DNA from: Hungatella hathewayi WAL-18680
GTDB lineage: Bacteria; Bacillota; Clostridia; Lachnospirales; Lachnospiraceae
Direction: 5' to 3'
Assembly (NCBI RefSeq): GCF_000235505.1
Contig: NZ_JH379027.1
Span: 3,121,456 to 3,185,455 of the forward strand
Length of the DNA stretch: 64,000 bases
In this document: positions 8,038-15,312 of the stretch, piece by piece
How the letters are laid out: each line of letters opens with the position of its first letter
Position numbering within the stretch: position 1 is the first letter of the stretch
Position numbers and translations under genes: made by a program
The notes under the pieces: generated by a model
What the model saw: only the letters and a program-made list of their open reading frames with translations
Databases searched by the model: none
What the model was told of the DNA's origin: nothing

Positions 8038-8376
8038 TTATAGCGGATAAATGTTCAGCCGTTTGATTTTTCCCTTGTCATCCACCTCCGACAGAAATGC
8101 CGTTACCGGCACCACGTGGTCGTTGTAGGTGATGAAATACCAGACGGTGTTGTCCCCTTTGTAGCGGATGCCCTTGATGGGAAATGGACCGCCGTTGAAG
8201 CCGAATTTGTGGTGGAACATCATTTCCACGGCCATCTTCCCTTCCAGATGGATGGTGTCCATGCCGGCCTTCATCACAGAGGAGTCGTGAAGGACGCCGT
8301 ACTCGTTAAACAAATCCGCCAGCGCCACGGCATTGCCCTGCTGCATACAATCGATAAACTGTTCTAATATGGTCAT
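8038..8376 (-). CDS. SnoaL-like / NTF2-fold protein
   Basis: 112 residues, the length of a single NTF2-like (SnoaL/ketosteroid isomerase-type) domain. The N-terminal helix pattern (ILEQFIDCMQQGNAVALADLF) followed by YGVLHDSSV and HHKFGFNGGPFPIKGIRY fits that family, which includes ketosteroid isomerases, polyketide cyclases and dehydratases. The reaction cannot be assigned from sequence alone. It begins 23 bp after the SDR gene and shares its terminator, so the two probably act on the same small molecule. Because the SDR resembles hydroxysteroid dehydrogenases, a steroid-like or bile-acid-like substrate is possible but unproven. Confidence 0.7.
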   Translation of the reverse strand: MTILEQFIDCMQQGNAVALADLFNEYGVLHDSSVMKAGMDTIHLEGKMAVEMMFHHKFGFNGGPFPIKGIRYKGDNTVWYFITYNDHVVPVTAFLSEVDDKGKIKRLNIYPL

Positions 8377-8399
8377 GTCAAAACCTCCTTATCCTTTCC

Positions 8400-9179
8400 T
8401 TAAATCTGCTCGGAGCGGAGCAGCGCGTCGATGCCGCCGTCCACAAACAGAATCACACCGTTGATACCACTTGCCATAGGAGACGCCAGGAAAACGATTC
8501 CGTTGGCAATCTCCTCCGCATCCAGAAACTCCTTGCGGCCGTAGCGGGTGGGAATAGGAATCAGGAGAGCCGCGTCCATCTGCTCTGCTGTCATGCCCTG
8601 GGTCATAGGGGTTGTGGTGTTGCCGGGGGCTACGGAATTGATGCGCAGTCCGTCAACCGCCCAGGACGGGGAAATCCGGCGCACCCAGCGGGCCAGCGCC
8701 CGTTTGGAGGAGCTGTAACAGGATGGTGTCAGGTTCCGTGGAATGTCCTCCGCGAATTCCATGACTCTCTCCTCGTCCATCACGTTGGACAGCATATCCA
8801 CCCAGTCCGGGCGGACGGTCATGTTGGTGATGGAGTTGGAGGAAGTGATGACGCAGTTGCCGTGTTTCTTCTTCAGCAGCGGCCGCAGTCCCTCCGCCAG
8901 CTGCACGCTTGCGAAGAAGTTCAGCGCGAAGATGGTCTTGGGCGGCGCCGTCGGGCCGACGCCTGCATTGCAGATTAACACGTCGATTCCATCCGGGTAA
9001 CGGCGGAATACTTCATCAATGGCGCCCTGGCGTCCCTCCACGGTGGATAAGTCGGCCAGGTAATCGCCTCCCTTGTAATCAATATTAAATACCTCATGTC
9101 CCTGCCCCTGAAGCAATTTCCGAACGGCAGCTCCGATTCCGGTTGTCCCACCGGTAATTACATATGTACTCACATTCAT
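8400..9179 (-). CDS. Short-chain dehydrogenase/reductase, 3-alpha-hydroxysteroid dehydrogenase-like
   Basis: 259 residues from ATG 9179, behind GGAAAGGAAGG. Longer starts fall inside the promoter. Classical SDR features: TGGTTGIG cofactor loop near residue 8, NAG at about 70, a Ser in ITSSNS and YSSSK as the catalytic Tyr/Lys. The C-terminal FVDGGIDALLR and the early ADLSTVEGR resemble, from memory, the Comamonas-type 3-alpha-hydroxysteroid dehydrogenase/carbonyl reductase group more than the FabG group. It would oxidise or reduce a hydroxyl/keto group with NAD(P). The substrate is uncertain. Its only co-transcribed partner is the SnoaL-like gene. Expressed from a clear promoter at 9229-9257. 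Confidence 0.8.
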   Translation of the reverse strand: MNVSTYVITGGTTGIGAAVRKLLQGQGHEVFNIDYKGGDYLADLSTVEGRQGAIDEVFRRYPDGIDVLICNAGVGPTAPPKTIFALNFFASVQLAEGLRPLLKKKHGNCVITSSNSITNMTVRPDWVDMLSNVMDEERVMEFAEDIPRNLTPSCYSSSKRALARWVRRISPSWAVDGLRINSVAPGNTTTPMTQGMTAEQMDAALLIPIPTRYGRKEFLDAEEIANGIVFLASPMASGINGVILFVDGGIDALLRSEQI

Positions 9180-9228
9180 TCCTTCCTTTCCTGTTTCTAT
9201 TTTAATAATGATAACTTTTACTGTTTTA

Positions 9229-9257
9229 AGGATAACAGATTTGAAAATATTTGTCAA
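9229..9257 (-). promoter_or_regulatory. Promoter of the SDR/SnoaL-like pair
   Basis: TTGACA (9252-9257) and TATCCT (9229-9234), 17 bases apart, reading leftward. Start predicted near 9222. The stretch from here to the terminator at 9408 holds no convincing gene. An AATTCCGG-containing inverted repeat near 9320-9350 resembles an end of the cassette elements described below. Confidence 0.7.
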
Positions 9258-9407
9258 TTAAAATAAATATTTAACAATAATCAGTATTATGTGATATTAT
9301 TTTCACAATTGCCGGACGATTCTGAAATTCCGGCAGGACAACCGGAATCCTAATTTGATTCCTTTACCAATATATGCACCACTCTCCCCGGCAAGTCTTT
9401 CCCGCAC

Positions 9408-9439
9408 AAAAAAATAACCGCTTGCGCGGTCATTTTTTT
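9408..9439 (-). terminator. Bidirectional intrinsic terminator at the left end of the small AT-rich array
   Basis: The stem TGACCGC / GCGGTTA with a 4-nt loop is followed by TTTTTTT in the leftward direction, with an A/T run on the other side too. It ends the gene array that starts near 11.6 kb. Confidence 0.8.
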
Positions 9440-9469
9440 GAAACACCATTATTTCGGTAAAACGCCAAT

Positions 9470-10018
9470 TTAAGTTCTTTCTTGCAACCATTTATAATAG
9501 AGATTCGTATCATCTGATTCATTTGCCTTGAGCGTTGCATTGTATTCCTCTAAATCTCTACTGAGCGGAAAGGATTTTTTGAAACAATTTACAATATCCT
9601 CATCTTTACTTATAAACAAAGTTAAATAACCATCCCATGCAACGAGTTCTACTGAAGCAAGCGGATGTTGAATTGAAAGAGTTTCTTTCCAAAATCCACC
9701 ATAACCATCTGCATATGGTAATTCATACTTCAAAATATCATCTTTTGAACAGCTTTTATCAACCCCTGATAATACAGCCCACACCCATTGAAAATCATCT
9801 TTATTAATAATTCCGGTTAATTCCTCTCCACTTATCCATGCATATTTTCCATGCTTAGATTGGTGTATACGTTCTTCGTGCCCCCATTTTTCAGGGCATG
9901 CCTCACAATCTGTTATTAACCAATTATAGTCTTTTTGAAAATTGTTAAGAGCTTTGAATATCTTTTTGAAAGAAGTGTACCTATCTTCACCTTTATTAAT
10001 AATTGCCCCTTTAATCAT
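9470..10018 (-). CDS. Uncharacterised protein, possible DUF2691
   Basis: 182 residues from ATG 10018, chosen because GCGAGGTATTTCAG precedes it. The longer reading from 10054 takes in repeat-derived sequence without a ribosome site. The string YNWLITDCEACPE ... YAWISGEELTGII and the later VELVAWDGYLTLFISKDEDIV resemble the DUF2691 family from memory. No signal peptide or membrane helix. AT-rich, first of four genes of the small array, each behind its own ribosome site. Function unknown. Confidence 0.6.
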   Translation of the reverse strand: MIKGAIINKGEDRYTSFKKIFKALNNFQKDYNWLITDCEACPEKWGHEERIHQSKHGKYAWISGEELTGIINKDDFQWVWAVLSGVDKSCSKDDILKYELPYADGYGGFWKETLSIQHPLASVELVAWDGYLTLFISKDEDIVNCFKKSFPLSRDLEEYNATLKANESDDTNLYYKWLQERT

Positions 10019-10061
10019 CTGAAATACCTCGCATACCTTGAAAGCATTCATCAATGCAATG

Positions 10062-10080
10062 TTCCGATAAATGGGAAATT
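10062..10080 (-). repeat. Half copy of the cassette intergenic element
   Basis: TCCGATAAATGGGAAATT matches the CTCGATAAATGAGAATTT half element at 59067-59084 and the CGATAAAC end of the full copies. It ends next to the stop codon of the gene at 10082. Opposite end degenerate. Confidence 0.55.
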
Positions 10081-10081
10081 A

Positions 10082-10288
10082 TCAGTTTACCTTATTAAAA
10101 ATAACCATCTGCTCTTTCATGGATATTTTTCCAACTTCATATCCATATTCCGTAAGTTCTTTTTTGTATTTCAGAAAAGAGTGGTCGATTGGGATTCCAG
10201 CAATATTCTGTATTTCTGCAAATGTCATTTTGAATGATGAACTTCCGTTTTTCTGAATATATTTCCACAAAGAATTATATTTGCTCAT
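10082..10288 (-). CDS. Small uncharacterised protein, possibly DUF7662-like
   Basis: 68 residues from ATG 10288, with GGAGG ten bases upstream. An upstream in-frame ATG at 10363 lies within the intergenic element and lacks a ribosome site. The sequence (SLWKYIQKNG ... MTFAEIQNIAGIPIDHSFLKYKKEL) has the helix-rich form of the short DUF7662-type domain, inferred from pattern only. Soluble, no catalytic motif. Cassette-like gene flanked on both sides by element copies. Confidence 0.6.
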   Translation of the reverse strand: MSKYNSLWKYIQKNGSSSFKMTFAEIQNIAGIPIDHSFLKYKKELTEYGYEVGKISMKEQMVIFNKVN

Positions 10289-10302
10289 AATTATTCTTTC
10301 CT

Positions 10303-10400
10303 CCAAATACCGATTTGTCGTTCTGCACATTATCCGCCAAAAGCGCTCGTTGTCTTTATCCAATAAGGCGAAATTAAATCAGCACGACAAACTGGAATTT
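10303..10400 (-). repeat. Cassette intergenic element, long copy
   Basis: The ends CAAATACCGATTTGTCG (10303 on) and CGACAAACTGGAATTT (to 10400) are inverted repeats of each other and match the ends of copies at 58-62 kb. The middle carries a GC-rich arm region. It fills the space from the ribosome site of the left gene to three bases before the stop of the next gene. Confidence 0.8.
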
Positions 10401-10402
10401 GT

Positions 10403-10882
10403 CTAATTTAAATCGATAGCTTTTCGTCGAATGGCAAAGATAATATCAATCGTCGGTTGCTTTTCCTTGCTTCTTTCTGTGTGATACTCATATTCCAAAT
10501 TCAATGCTTCAAAGGAACTTTTAGGCAACCATTTTGTATAGAAATATTGTTTTGCCTCTCCAATAGAAGCCCCCCACAAAAATCCCAATTTAGGCTTTAC
10601 TGTGATTTTGGCATACTCGCCGGCTGAAAGGACGTAGCTTTCTAAACCGCTTTTGTCAATCGCACTGCCAATAAACAATTCAAAATCGCGACTTTGCTCA
10701 TTGTAATTTTGGGTCAGGACAAAATAGGGTAACACCTCTCCCCCCGGCATGGAAACCACGGCATAATACTGTTTAGACAGAGCATTTATATCTTTGGAAA
10801 TAGTTCTGTCATTTGACTTTTTCCACAATCCATATATTGTTTGTTGTTCGATGTATTCTATGTTCACTTCTAAACTTGACAT
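10403..10882 (-). CDS. GyrI-like / AraC effector-binding domain protein
   Basis: 159 residues from ATG 10882 behind GGAGGAAG. The extra 17 residues of the longest reading come from the element. The fold signature is that of stand-alone GyrI-like small-molecule binding proteins: an N-terminal strand (VNIEYIEQQTIYGLW), FELFIGSAI in the middle, AGEYAKITVKPKLG, then WLPKSSFEALNLEYEYHTERS. Such proteins bind hydrophobic or cationic drugs or inhibit gyrase in E. coli (SbmC/GyrI). Here there is no DNA-binding domain. Drug sequestration is an inference. Confidence 0.75.
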   Translation of the reverse strand: MSSLEVNIEYIEQQTIYGLWKKSNDRTISKDINALSKQYYAVVSMPGGEVLPYFVLTQNYNEQSRDFELFIGSAIDKSGLESYVLSAGEYAKITVKPKLGFLWGASIGEAKQYFYTKWLPKSSFEALNLEYEYHTERSKEKQPTIDIIFAIRRKAIDLN

Positions 10883-10897
10883 TACTATTTCTTCCTC

Positions 10898-10947
10898 CAA
10901 ATTAGAATTTGTTGAGTACGCCTTAGTCCTCAAAGGCGTACTATGTC
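10898..10947 (-). repeat. Short cassette element with perfect internal hairpin
   Basis: AAATTAGAATTTGTT (10899 on) keeps the paired ends in a collapsed form (AAATT-AG-AATTT). Next to it lies a perfect 10-bp inverted repeat AGTACGCCTT / AAGGCGTACT with a short loop. No T-run follows, so it is not a normal terminator. It separates the GyrI-like and HAD genes. Confidence 0.5.
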
Positions 10948-10953
10948 AAATGC

Positions 10954-11586
10954 TTATAATATATAGCTCAGAATATCCAAAAGATTATCGGTGTCAACAG
11001 AATGTGTTGACTTACTTTTCACTTTATCAGAAGCATTTAATGCAATAGATTTTCCGCAATACCTGAAAACAGGTATATCTGTTGAACCATCGCCTACTGC
11101 TATGCAGTCACAAGCAGCAATATTGTTTATCTGGCAAAAATCTTTTAAACAATCGACTTTATTTCCTGCTTTTATGTATTTAACTATTTTACCTGTGAAT
11201 TTTCCGCATACAACCTCATAATCGCTTCCGTAATATTTATCAAATCCGTATATAGATGCCACAACCTTTGCCACTTGCAAAGGTCCTACGGTAATTAATA
11301 AACATTTAATACCGTAGCTGTGCAGAGTATTAATTGTTTCGGAAATATTTTTTAAAGGCTTGGCTACTTCTAAAAATCGTTCTGCTATTACAGCCTCATC
11401 AAGTCCTAAAAGAAGCTCCGCTCTAAGGTGGTCAGCAGTTATGTAATCAAGTTCACCTGTTTCCTCCCTTTCTTGTATGACAGAGTGCTCTTTCTCTTTT
11501 CCGTTCAATATACAAGGCAGCATAACAGAATGAATTTCTCTGATTAGAGTATCGTCTAAATCAAAACAAACAGCTTTTGTTGTCAT
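10954..11586 (-). CDS. HAD-superfamily phosphatase, HAD-IB (phosphoserine phosphatase-like)
   Basis: 210 residues from ATG 11586, after GTGAGG. All HAD motifs are visible: DLDDTLIRE near residue 8 (nucleophile and acid/base Asp), LLITVGP near 115 (motif II Thr), the conserved Lys in AGNKVDCLKDF, and AVGDGSTDIPVF near 180 (motif IV). A helical cap of about 60 residues sits between motifs I and II, as in HAD-IB enzymes. It dephosphorylates a small molecule. The substrate is unknown and SerB-like activity is only one possibility. Rightmost gene of the AT-rich array. Nothing clear lies between it and 11788. Confidence 0.8.
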   Translation of the reverse strand: MTTKAVCFDLDDTLIREIHSVMLPCILNGKEKEHSVIQEREETGELDYITADHLRAELLLGLDEAVIAERFLEVAKPLKNISETINTLHSYGIKCLLITVGPLQVAKVVASIYGFDKYYGSDYEVVCGKFTGKIVKYIKAGNKVDCLKDFCQINNIAACDCIAVGDGSTDIPVFRYCGKSIALNASDKVKSKSTHSVDTDNLLDILSYIL

Positions 11587-11787
11587 AAAAAACCTCACAT
11601 AATTTATATAACCTGTGGTGCGCCTTCTCCAAGGCATTACTATCACTTGGGCACCAAACAAGGCACCATTTTCTCATCCACCCCATGACCTGCTTCTTAT
11701 AAACCCAGCACCCACGCGCATTTGCGGTTAAGCAGGCGTCCTTAAACAGCTGGTACAAACACTATTTTTTATCATCTTCCAATTCAA

Positions 11788-12114
11788 TTAAGTAAAATCA
11801 CGTCCACACCCCTTACATGTCAGAACGGACTTTCCGTTCAACTCCCCGCAGTCCGGGCAGTACCAGCGGCCATCCTCCATTGGGGATACCTTGACCAGGG
11901 TCCGGTGGACGGTCACTTCGCCCAGCTCCTCGGCCTGCTTTTCGACGGCCATGGCCCCCAGGGGCGCCATGGAGGTGCCTTTCTGTCCGGCTCCCGCCCA
12001 GGGCTTGGTATCGCCCCAGGCGAAGAGGGGCCTGTGGGCTTTCAGTTTCTTTCCGCAGCGCTGACAGTAGCGGGTTCCTTCCGCATTTTCAAATAAACAT
12101 GTCTCACATTTCAT
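11788..12114 (-). CDS. Double zinc-ribbon protein
   Basis: 108 residues from ATG 12114, with GGCAGGAC upstream. Two treble-clef/zinc-ribbon units are seen: CETCLFENAEGTRYCQRCG at the N-terminus and CPDCGELNGKSVLTCKGCG at the C-terminus, joined by a linker without predicted structure. Proteins of this type are small adaptors or regulators. No partner is evident. It is GC-rich like the following GH115 gene, 55 bp upstream, and unlike the AT-rich array to its left, so the array boundary lies between 11587 and 11788. Confidence 0.7.
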   Translation of the reverse strand: MKCETCLFENAEGTRYCQRCGKKLKAHRPLFAWGDTKPWAGAGQKGTSMAPLGAMAVEKQAEELGEVTVHRTLVKVSPMEDGRWYCPDCGELNGKSVLTCKGCGRDFT

Positions 12115-12169
12115 AGGGTGTCCTGCCTTTCGCAAAGTATCATTGTTTTCAGGGGAACGCGGGGAAATG

Positions 12170-14224
12170 TCACTGGGGCTCGGTTTCTTCCCTGCGGGTC
12201 TTCATGGCTTCGTACAGTTCGTCGTCTGTCATGTGATTCTCCTTGTTGGTAATCAGAATCGCATGGCTGTCCTCCGGCGCGTAGGATGCCTGGCGCTGCC
12301 AGAGGTAGAAATAGGGGCCGTCGCCCAGAATCCGGATGTAGGACATGACGCGGCGGAGCAGGTAGACGGTCTCTTTGACGTCGGTGAGACATTCATTTTC
12401 ATAAAAGCCCTTCCACTTGTCGTGGGAGCAATGATCCATGGCTTCCACGGCCGCGCGGTAGTAGTCCGCGGACTGGCCCAGGAGATAGAAACAGTTGTAA
12501 TACTCCTCTTTCCGGTACTCCTCAAAGGCCCGGCAGAATTCCACGGCTCCCTTCATGCAGTTGTAATAGATGCGGACCTGGAGCAGCAGGGAATCCTCCC
12601 ACAGCTGCCCGGCTTCCGCGGCCAGCTCCTCGCACTGCTCCAGCAGGCTGGCATAGCCAGGGATTCCGCCCTCGCAGAAGGTCCGGTACCACTGAATCTG
12701 GCCATCCAGGGTCTCTTCTTTGGTGCACCAGGATAAATTCCCACAGGGGGTCTTGCTGTCTTTCACCCAGCAGCAAGCCAGTTCCCTGGTGACGTAATTG
12801 TAGAACTGCTCTCCCGCATGTTCGTCCTCAAATTCCCCGTAAACAAGGGCCGCCTCGTGATATCCCCGGAAGCAGGCTTCCATCTTGTCCCGCAGGGTCG
12901 TGTCCTTGTTCGGTGTCACGCAGGCCGGGAAATATTCCTCCAGATAGCGTCTCAAATGCTCCTCCATGGACTCCCTGCTTCCGCTCCACTGGCTGGCAAT
13001 GAAATCCAGCATGAACACGTGGGGTTTGATGTTGGAGGAATCGATCAGCCACATATCACGGATGCCGTTGTCGTAGGCCTCCTGAAGCTCTTTTCCCACG
13101 AACTCCGTGGAACTTGGCAGCATGGTGATGTGGTTGGCGGCCTGAAGGTCGTAGTAGGACACCCGGTAGTTGGCGCCGTGGCCCAGAGCATCCATGGTCA
13201 TATCCGGCAGGGACGGGGTTCTGGGATTGTCGGCGCCCTGGCGTCTCGATACCATTTTCCCGTATCCGTTATCTGCCCATATGAGAACCACATTTTCAGG
13301 CAGGGTCAAAAGGCCCTGGCGGTACAGCTCCATGGTCTCGTCGTCGAAGCTGACGCTGAATACCGGTGAATCCACGTACTGCTTCACCAGATTGCTCTGC
13401 TGTTTCATGATGCTGCCCAGAATCTTTCCTCTCTTCTCCGGCGTGTCGAAGGAGGGGTCCTCCACCCATATGGGCACATCACCCTGGCCCCGGTAGCCGA
13501 TGTTCCAGATAACCTGTTTGTCCGCCTGGCGTTTGACCGCCTCCTCCCACAGCTTGTAGAAGGCCAGCGGGTGGTTCTTGTAGGAGGGTGTCTTGTCCGG
13601 GTACACTCTGCTAAACTGCTCCGCTCCCAATGGCTCCGAGTGATGGTGGGAAATCCACAGTCCCATGGCGGATGCCAGCTCTTCGTATTTTCTGGCGTTC
13701 TTATCCATCCCCGGTATCACCAGGTTGCCGCCGCACCGCAGCAGGGTCTCAAAGGCCATCTCCCACGGGTATTCACTATCCACGCCGCCGTTCCAGTGGT
13801 CGAGCAGCACCTCGTCGTTGATAAACCAGCCCCGGTATTTTACCGGAAATGGCTCCGATATGTAGATGGAATCGGTGACGCACACCGCCTGTTTCTTCTC
13901 AATCACCTGGTCATTCCAGAACCAGAAGGGCAGGATTCCCAGATATTTACGACTCAGGTAGCAAAAGCCATAAATAATTCCCAGGTTATTGCCGGCCTCT
14001 ATCACCAGCTCGTCCCGCTCCGAGATGCAGATGCGGAAATCGTCGTCCGGCAGCTTCCTGCGGCTGAGCCGAATCATCCCATAACTCCCCCGCTCCATTT
14101 TCCCAAGCGGCCGGAGCGCCATCTCCATATCCCGCCGAAACCGTTTCACCGCCCGAAGCACCGGCTCCTCCGGAAAATCCGTATTAATAATCACTGTCGC
14201 CAGGTTCAGTATAAAACTCACCAT
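12170..14224 (-). CDS. Glycoside hydrolase family 115 (xylan alpha-1,2-glucuronidase type)
   Basis: 684 residues from ATG 14224, behind AAAGGAGG. The core has the GH115 order: an N-terminal substrate-access domain ending GIIYGFCYLSRKYLGILPFWFW, then KYRGWFINDEVLLDHW at about 125-140, CGGNLVIPGM, the SHHHSEPLG stretch, SFDDETMELY near 300 and VLIWADNGYGKM. GH115 enzymes remove 4-O-methylglucuronic acid from xylan. At 684 residues it is shorter than usual and appears to lack the C-terminal accessory domain. No signal peptide, so intracellular action on imported oligosaccharides is likely. Works logically with the AraC regulator, esterases, GH31 and TRAP genes to the right. Confidence 0.85.
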   Translation of the reverse strand: MVSFILNLATVIINTDFPEEPVLRAVKRFRRDMEMALRPLGKMERGSYGMIRLSRRKLPDDDFRICISERDELVIEAGNNLGIIYGFCYLSRKYLGILPFWFWNDQVIEKKQAVCVTDSIYISEPFPVKYRGWFINDEVLLDHWNGGVDSEYPWEMAFETLLRCGGNLVIPGMDKNARKYEELASAMGLWISHHHSEPLGAEQFSRVYPDKTPSYKNHPLAFYKLWEEAVKRQADKQVIWNIGYRGQGDVPIWVEDPSFDTPEKRGKILGSIMKQQSNLVKQYVDSPVFSVSFDDETMELYRQGLLTLPENVVLIWADNGYGKMVSRRQGADNPRTPSLPDMTMDALGHGANYRVSYYDLQAANHITMLPSSTEFVGKELQEAYDNGIRDMWLIDSSNIKPHVFMLDFIASQWSGSRESMEEHLRRYLEEYFPACVTPNKDTTLRDKMEACFRGYHEAALVYGEFEDEHAGEQFYNYVTRELACCWVKDSKTPCGNLSWCTKEETLDGQIQWYRTFCEGGIPGYASLLEQCEELAAEAGQLWEDSLLLQVRIYYNCMKGAVEFCRAFEEYRKEEYYNCFYLLGQSADYYRAAVEAMDHCSHDKWKGFYENECLTDVKETVYLLRRVMSYIRILGDGPYFYLWQRQASYAPEDSHAILITNKENHMTDDELYEAMKTRREETEPQ

Positions 14225-14279
14225 AACTGTGGCCTCCTTTGTAACCTTCGCACTGGAACTAAATTCCATAATCGTATTT

Positions 14280-14309
14280 ATTATACCCCACTCTGCTCCT
14301 ACATGGCAA
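14280..14309 (-). promoter_or_regulatory. Promoter of the GH115 gene
   Basis: TTGCCA (14304-14309) and TATAAT (14280-14285), reading leftward with an 18-base spacer. Start predicted near 14273, about 50 nt before the ATG. Confidence 0.7.
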
Positions 14310-14331
14310 CAGTTATAATCTGATATATCTG

Positions 14332-14363
14332 AAAAACAGCAGTTGGCTCTTCTCCAACTGCTG
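14332..14363 (-). terminator. Terminator of the HEPN-MNT operon
   Basis: Perfect 10-bp stem CAGCAGTTGG / CCAACTGCTG with a 7-nt loop, followed leftward by TTTTTC. Confidence 0.85.
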
Positions 14364-14368
14364 CAAAT

Positions 14369-14803
14369 TTATCCCCTCTCACCAGGTTCTTCCTGTAAAT
14401 TCAAATCACAATACTGCTCCACCAGTTGAATCAATTCCAGTGCTGTTTCTAGCTGCTCTTTTGCCTCCTCCAAAGTCGCAATATAAAAATCATCATAGTC
14501 ACTGGCATGTCGGATTACTTCGGCGGCGGCAATTCTTCTTCCAATTGTTCTTGGAAAAATCTCTGTTTTAATATAATCTTTATTAAAATTGGCCAGCGCA
14601 TCTTTGTGTCTCTTGTAACTTCTTCCATCCAATGCATGAATAGCAGAAACAGCATGATAGATTGCATAATACGCCCTGTTGTTGGCTCCTCTGTATTCTT
14701 TTACATCCAACAGGACCTGTGCCGCTCTGCAATCACTTTTTGCGGTTTCTATCCTATATAATACCAAATCTTTTTTGGTTCCCTTCTCATTATGCTGCTC
14801 CAA
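14369..14803 (-). CDS. HEPN-domain protein (toxin-type partner of MNT)
   Basis: 144 residues, all helical. NNRAYYAIYHAVSAIHALDG at about 41-60 is the HEPN core, with Arg followed six residues later by His in the RAYYAIYH stretch, the RNase-type motif. SYKRHKDALANF follows. HEPN proteins paired with a minimal nucleotidyltransferase form type VII toxin-antitoxin modules in which the transferase modifies and silences the HEPN RNase. Its ATG lies 14 bases inside the end of the MNT gene, so the two are co-translated. Activity is inferred from family knowledge. Confidence 0.85.
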   Translation of the reverse strand: MEQHNEKGTKKDLVLYRIETAKSDCRAAQVLLDVKEYRGANNRAYYAIYHAVSAIHALDGRSYKRHKDALANFNKDYIKTEIFPRTIGRRIAAAEVIRHASDYDDFYIATLEEAKEQLETALELIQLVEQYCDLNLQEEPGERG

Positions 14804-15131
14804 ATAACCGCACCCCTTCCCTGGCTACATTTGTGTAAAACGGATATACATCCAGCCATTGCTCAAAATGACTTTTATTCTTTGCAATCGGCTTGATATC
14901 CAAATCATTATCCATATTAAAATCATAGGTCAGGTCAGATAATTGGTGCCGATACTTCTTAATGTCCATATCAGATAAATCCAGAAGAATCATAATGTCG
15001 ATATCTGAATCATCCCGGTAATCGCCTCTTGCATAGGAACCATACAATATGACTGCTTTCAGATGACTGCCATAAACTGTTTTCAAATTTTCCGTATACT
15101 GTTTTAATAATGTCTGCATGGATACTGGCAT
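14790..15131 (-). CDS. Minimal nucleotidyltransferase (MNT antitoxin)
   Basis: 113 residues from ATG 15131, after GGGAGGACATT. VILYGSYARGDYRDDSDIDIMIL at about 27-49 holds the polymerase-beta-type GSxxRG and paired Asp motif. Another acidic residue (DLDIKPI) completes the metal site near 78. Such MNT proteins AMPylate or otherwise modify their HEPN partner. First gene of the two-gene operon, expressed from the 15160-15188 promoter. ATCACA and TGTGAT flank that promoter as a spaced palindrome and could mediate autoregulation. Confidence 0.85.
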   Translation of the reverse strand: MPVSMQTLLKQYTENLKTVYGSHLKAVILYGSYARGDYRDDSDIDIMILLDLSDMDIKKYRHQLSDLTYDFNMDNDLDIKPIAKNKSHFEQWLDVYPFYTNVAREGVRLFGAA

Positions 15132-15159
15132 AATGTCCTCCCTTCTATTTCTTATCACA

Positions 15160-15188
15160 ATTATACCCTCCACACTGTGATTATTCAA
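15160..15188 (-). promoter_or_regulatory. Promoter of the MNT-HEPN operon with flanking palindrome
   Basis: TTGAAT (15183-15188) and TATAAT (15160-15165), 17-base spacer. ATCACA near the -35 side and TGTGAT just past the -10 form inverted arms around it, a possible operator. Confidence 0.65.
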
Positions 15189-15312
15189 GGAAAAGATATC
15201 TGATTATTTTCTGCAAAATGAGATTTGGGACTAGCCATCCCTCGAACAGCTTGGTACAATAATCTTAACGTTTACCAGCAGAGAATTCGAAGTTATTTCA
15301 GGAGGGATACGG

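Noticed and set aside
9303-9491. 62-codon minus-strand frame
   Set aside because: It runs straight through a strong terminator hairpin and has no ribosome site.
11561-11758. 65-codon minus-strand frame between the HAD and zinc-ribbon genes
   Set aside because: No ribosome site or recognisable fold, and it overlaps the start of the HAD gene. A remnant is possible but not supported.
12253-14323. Long frames antisense to the GH115 gene (for example 13571-14323 plus)
   Set aside because: High-GC coding shadow; the minus-strand frame carries the family motifs and ribosome site.
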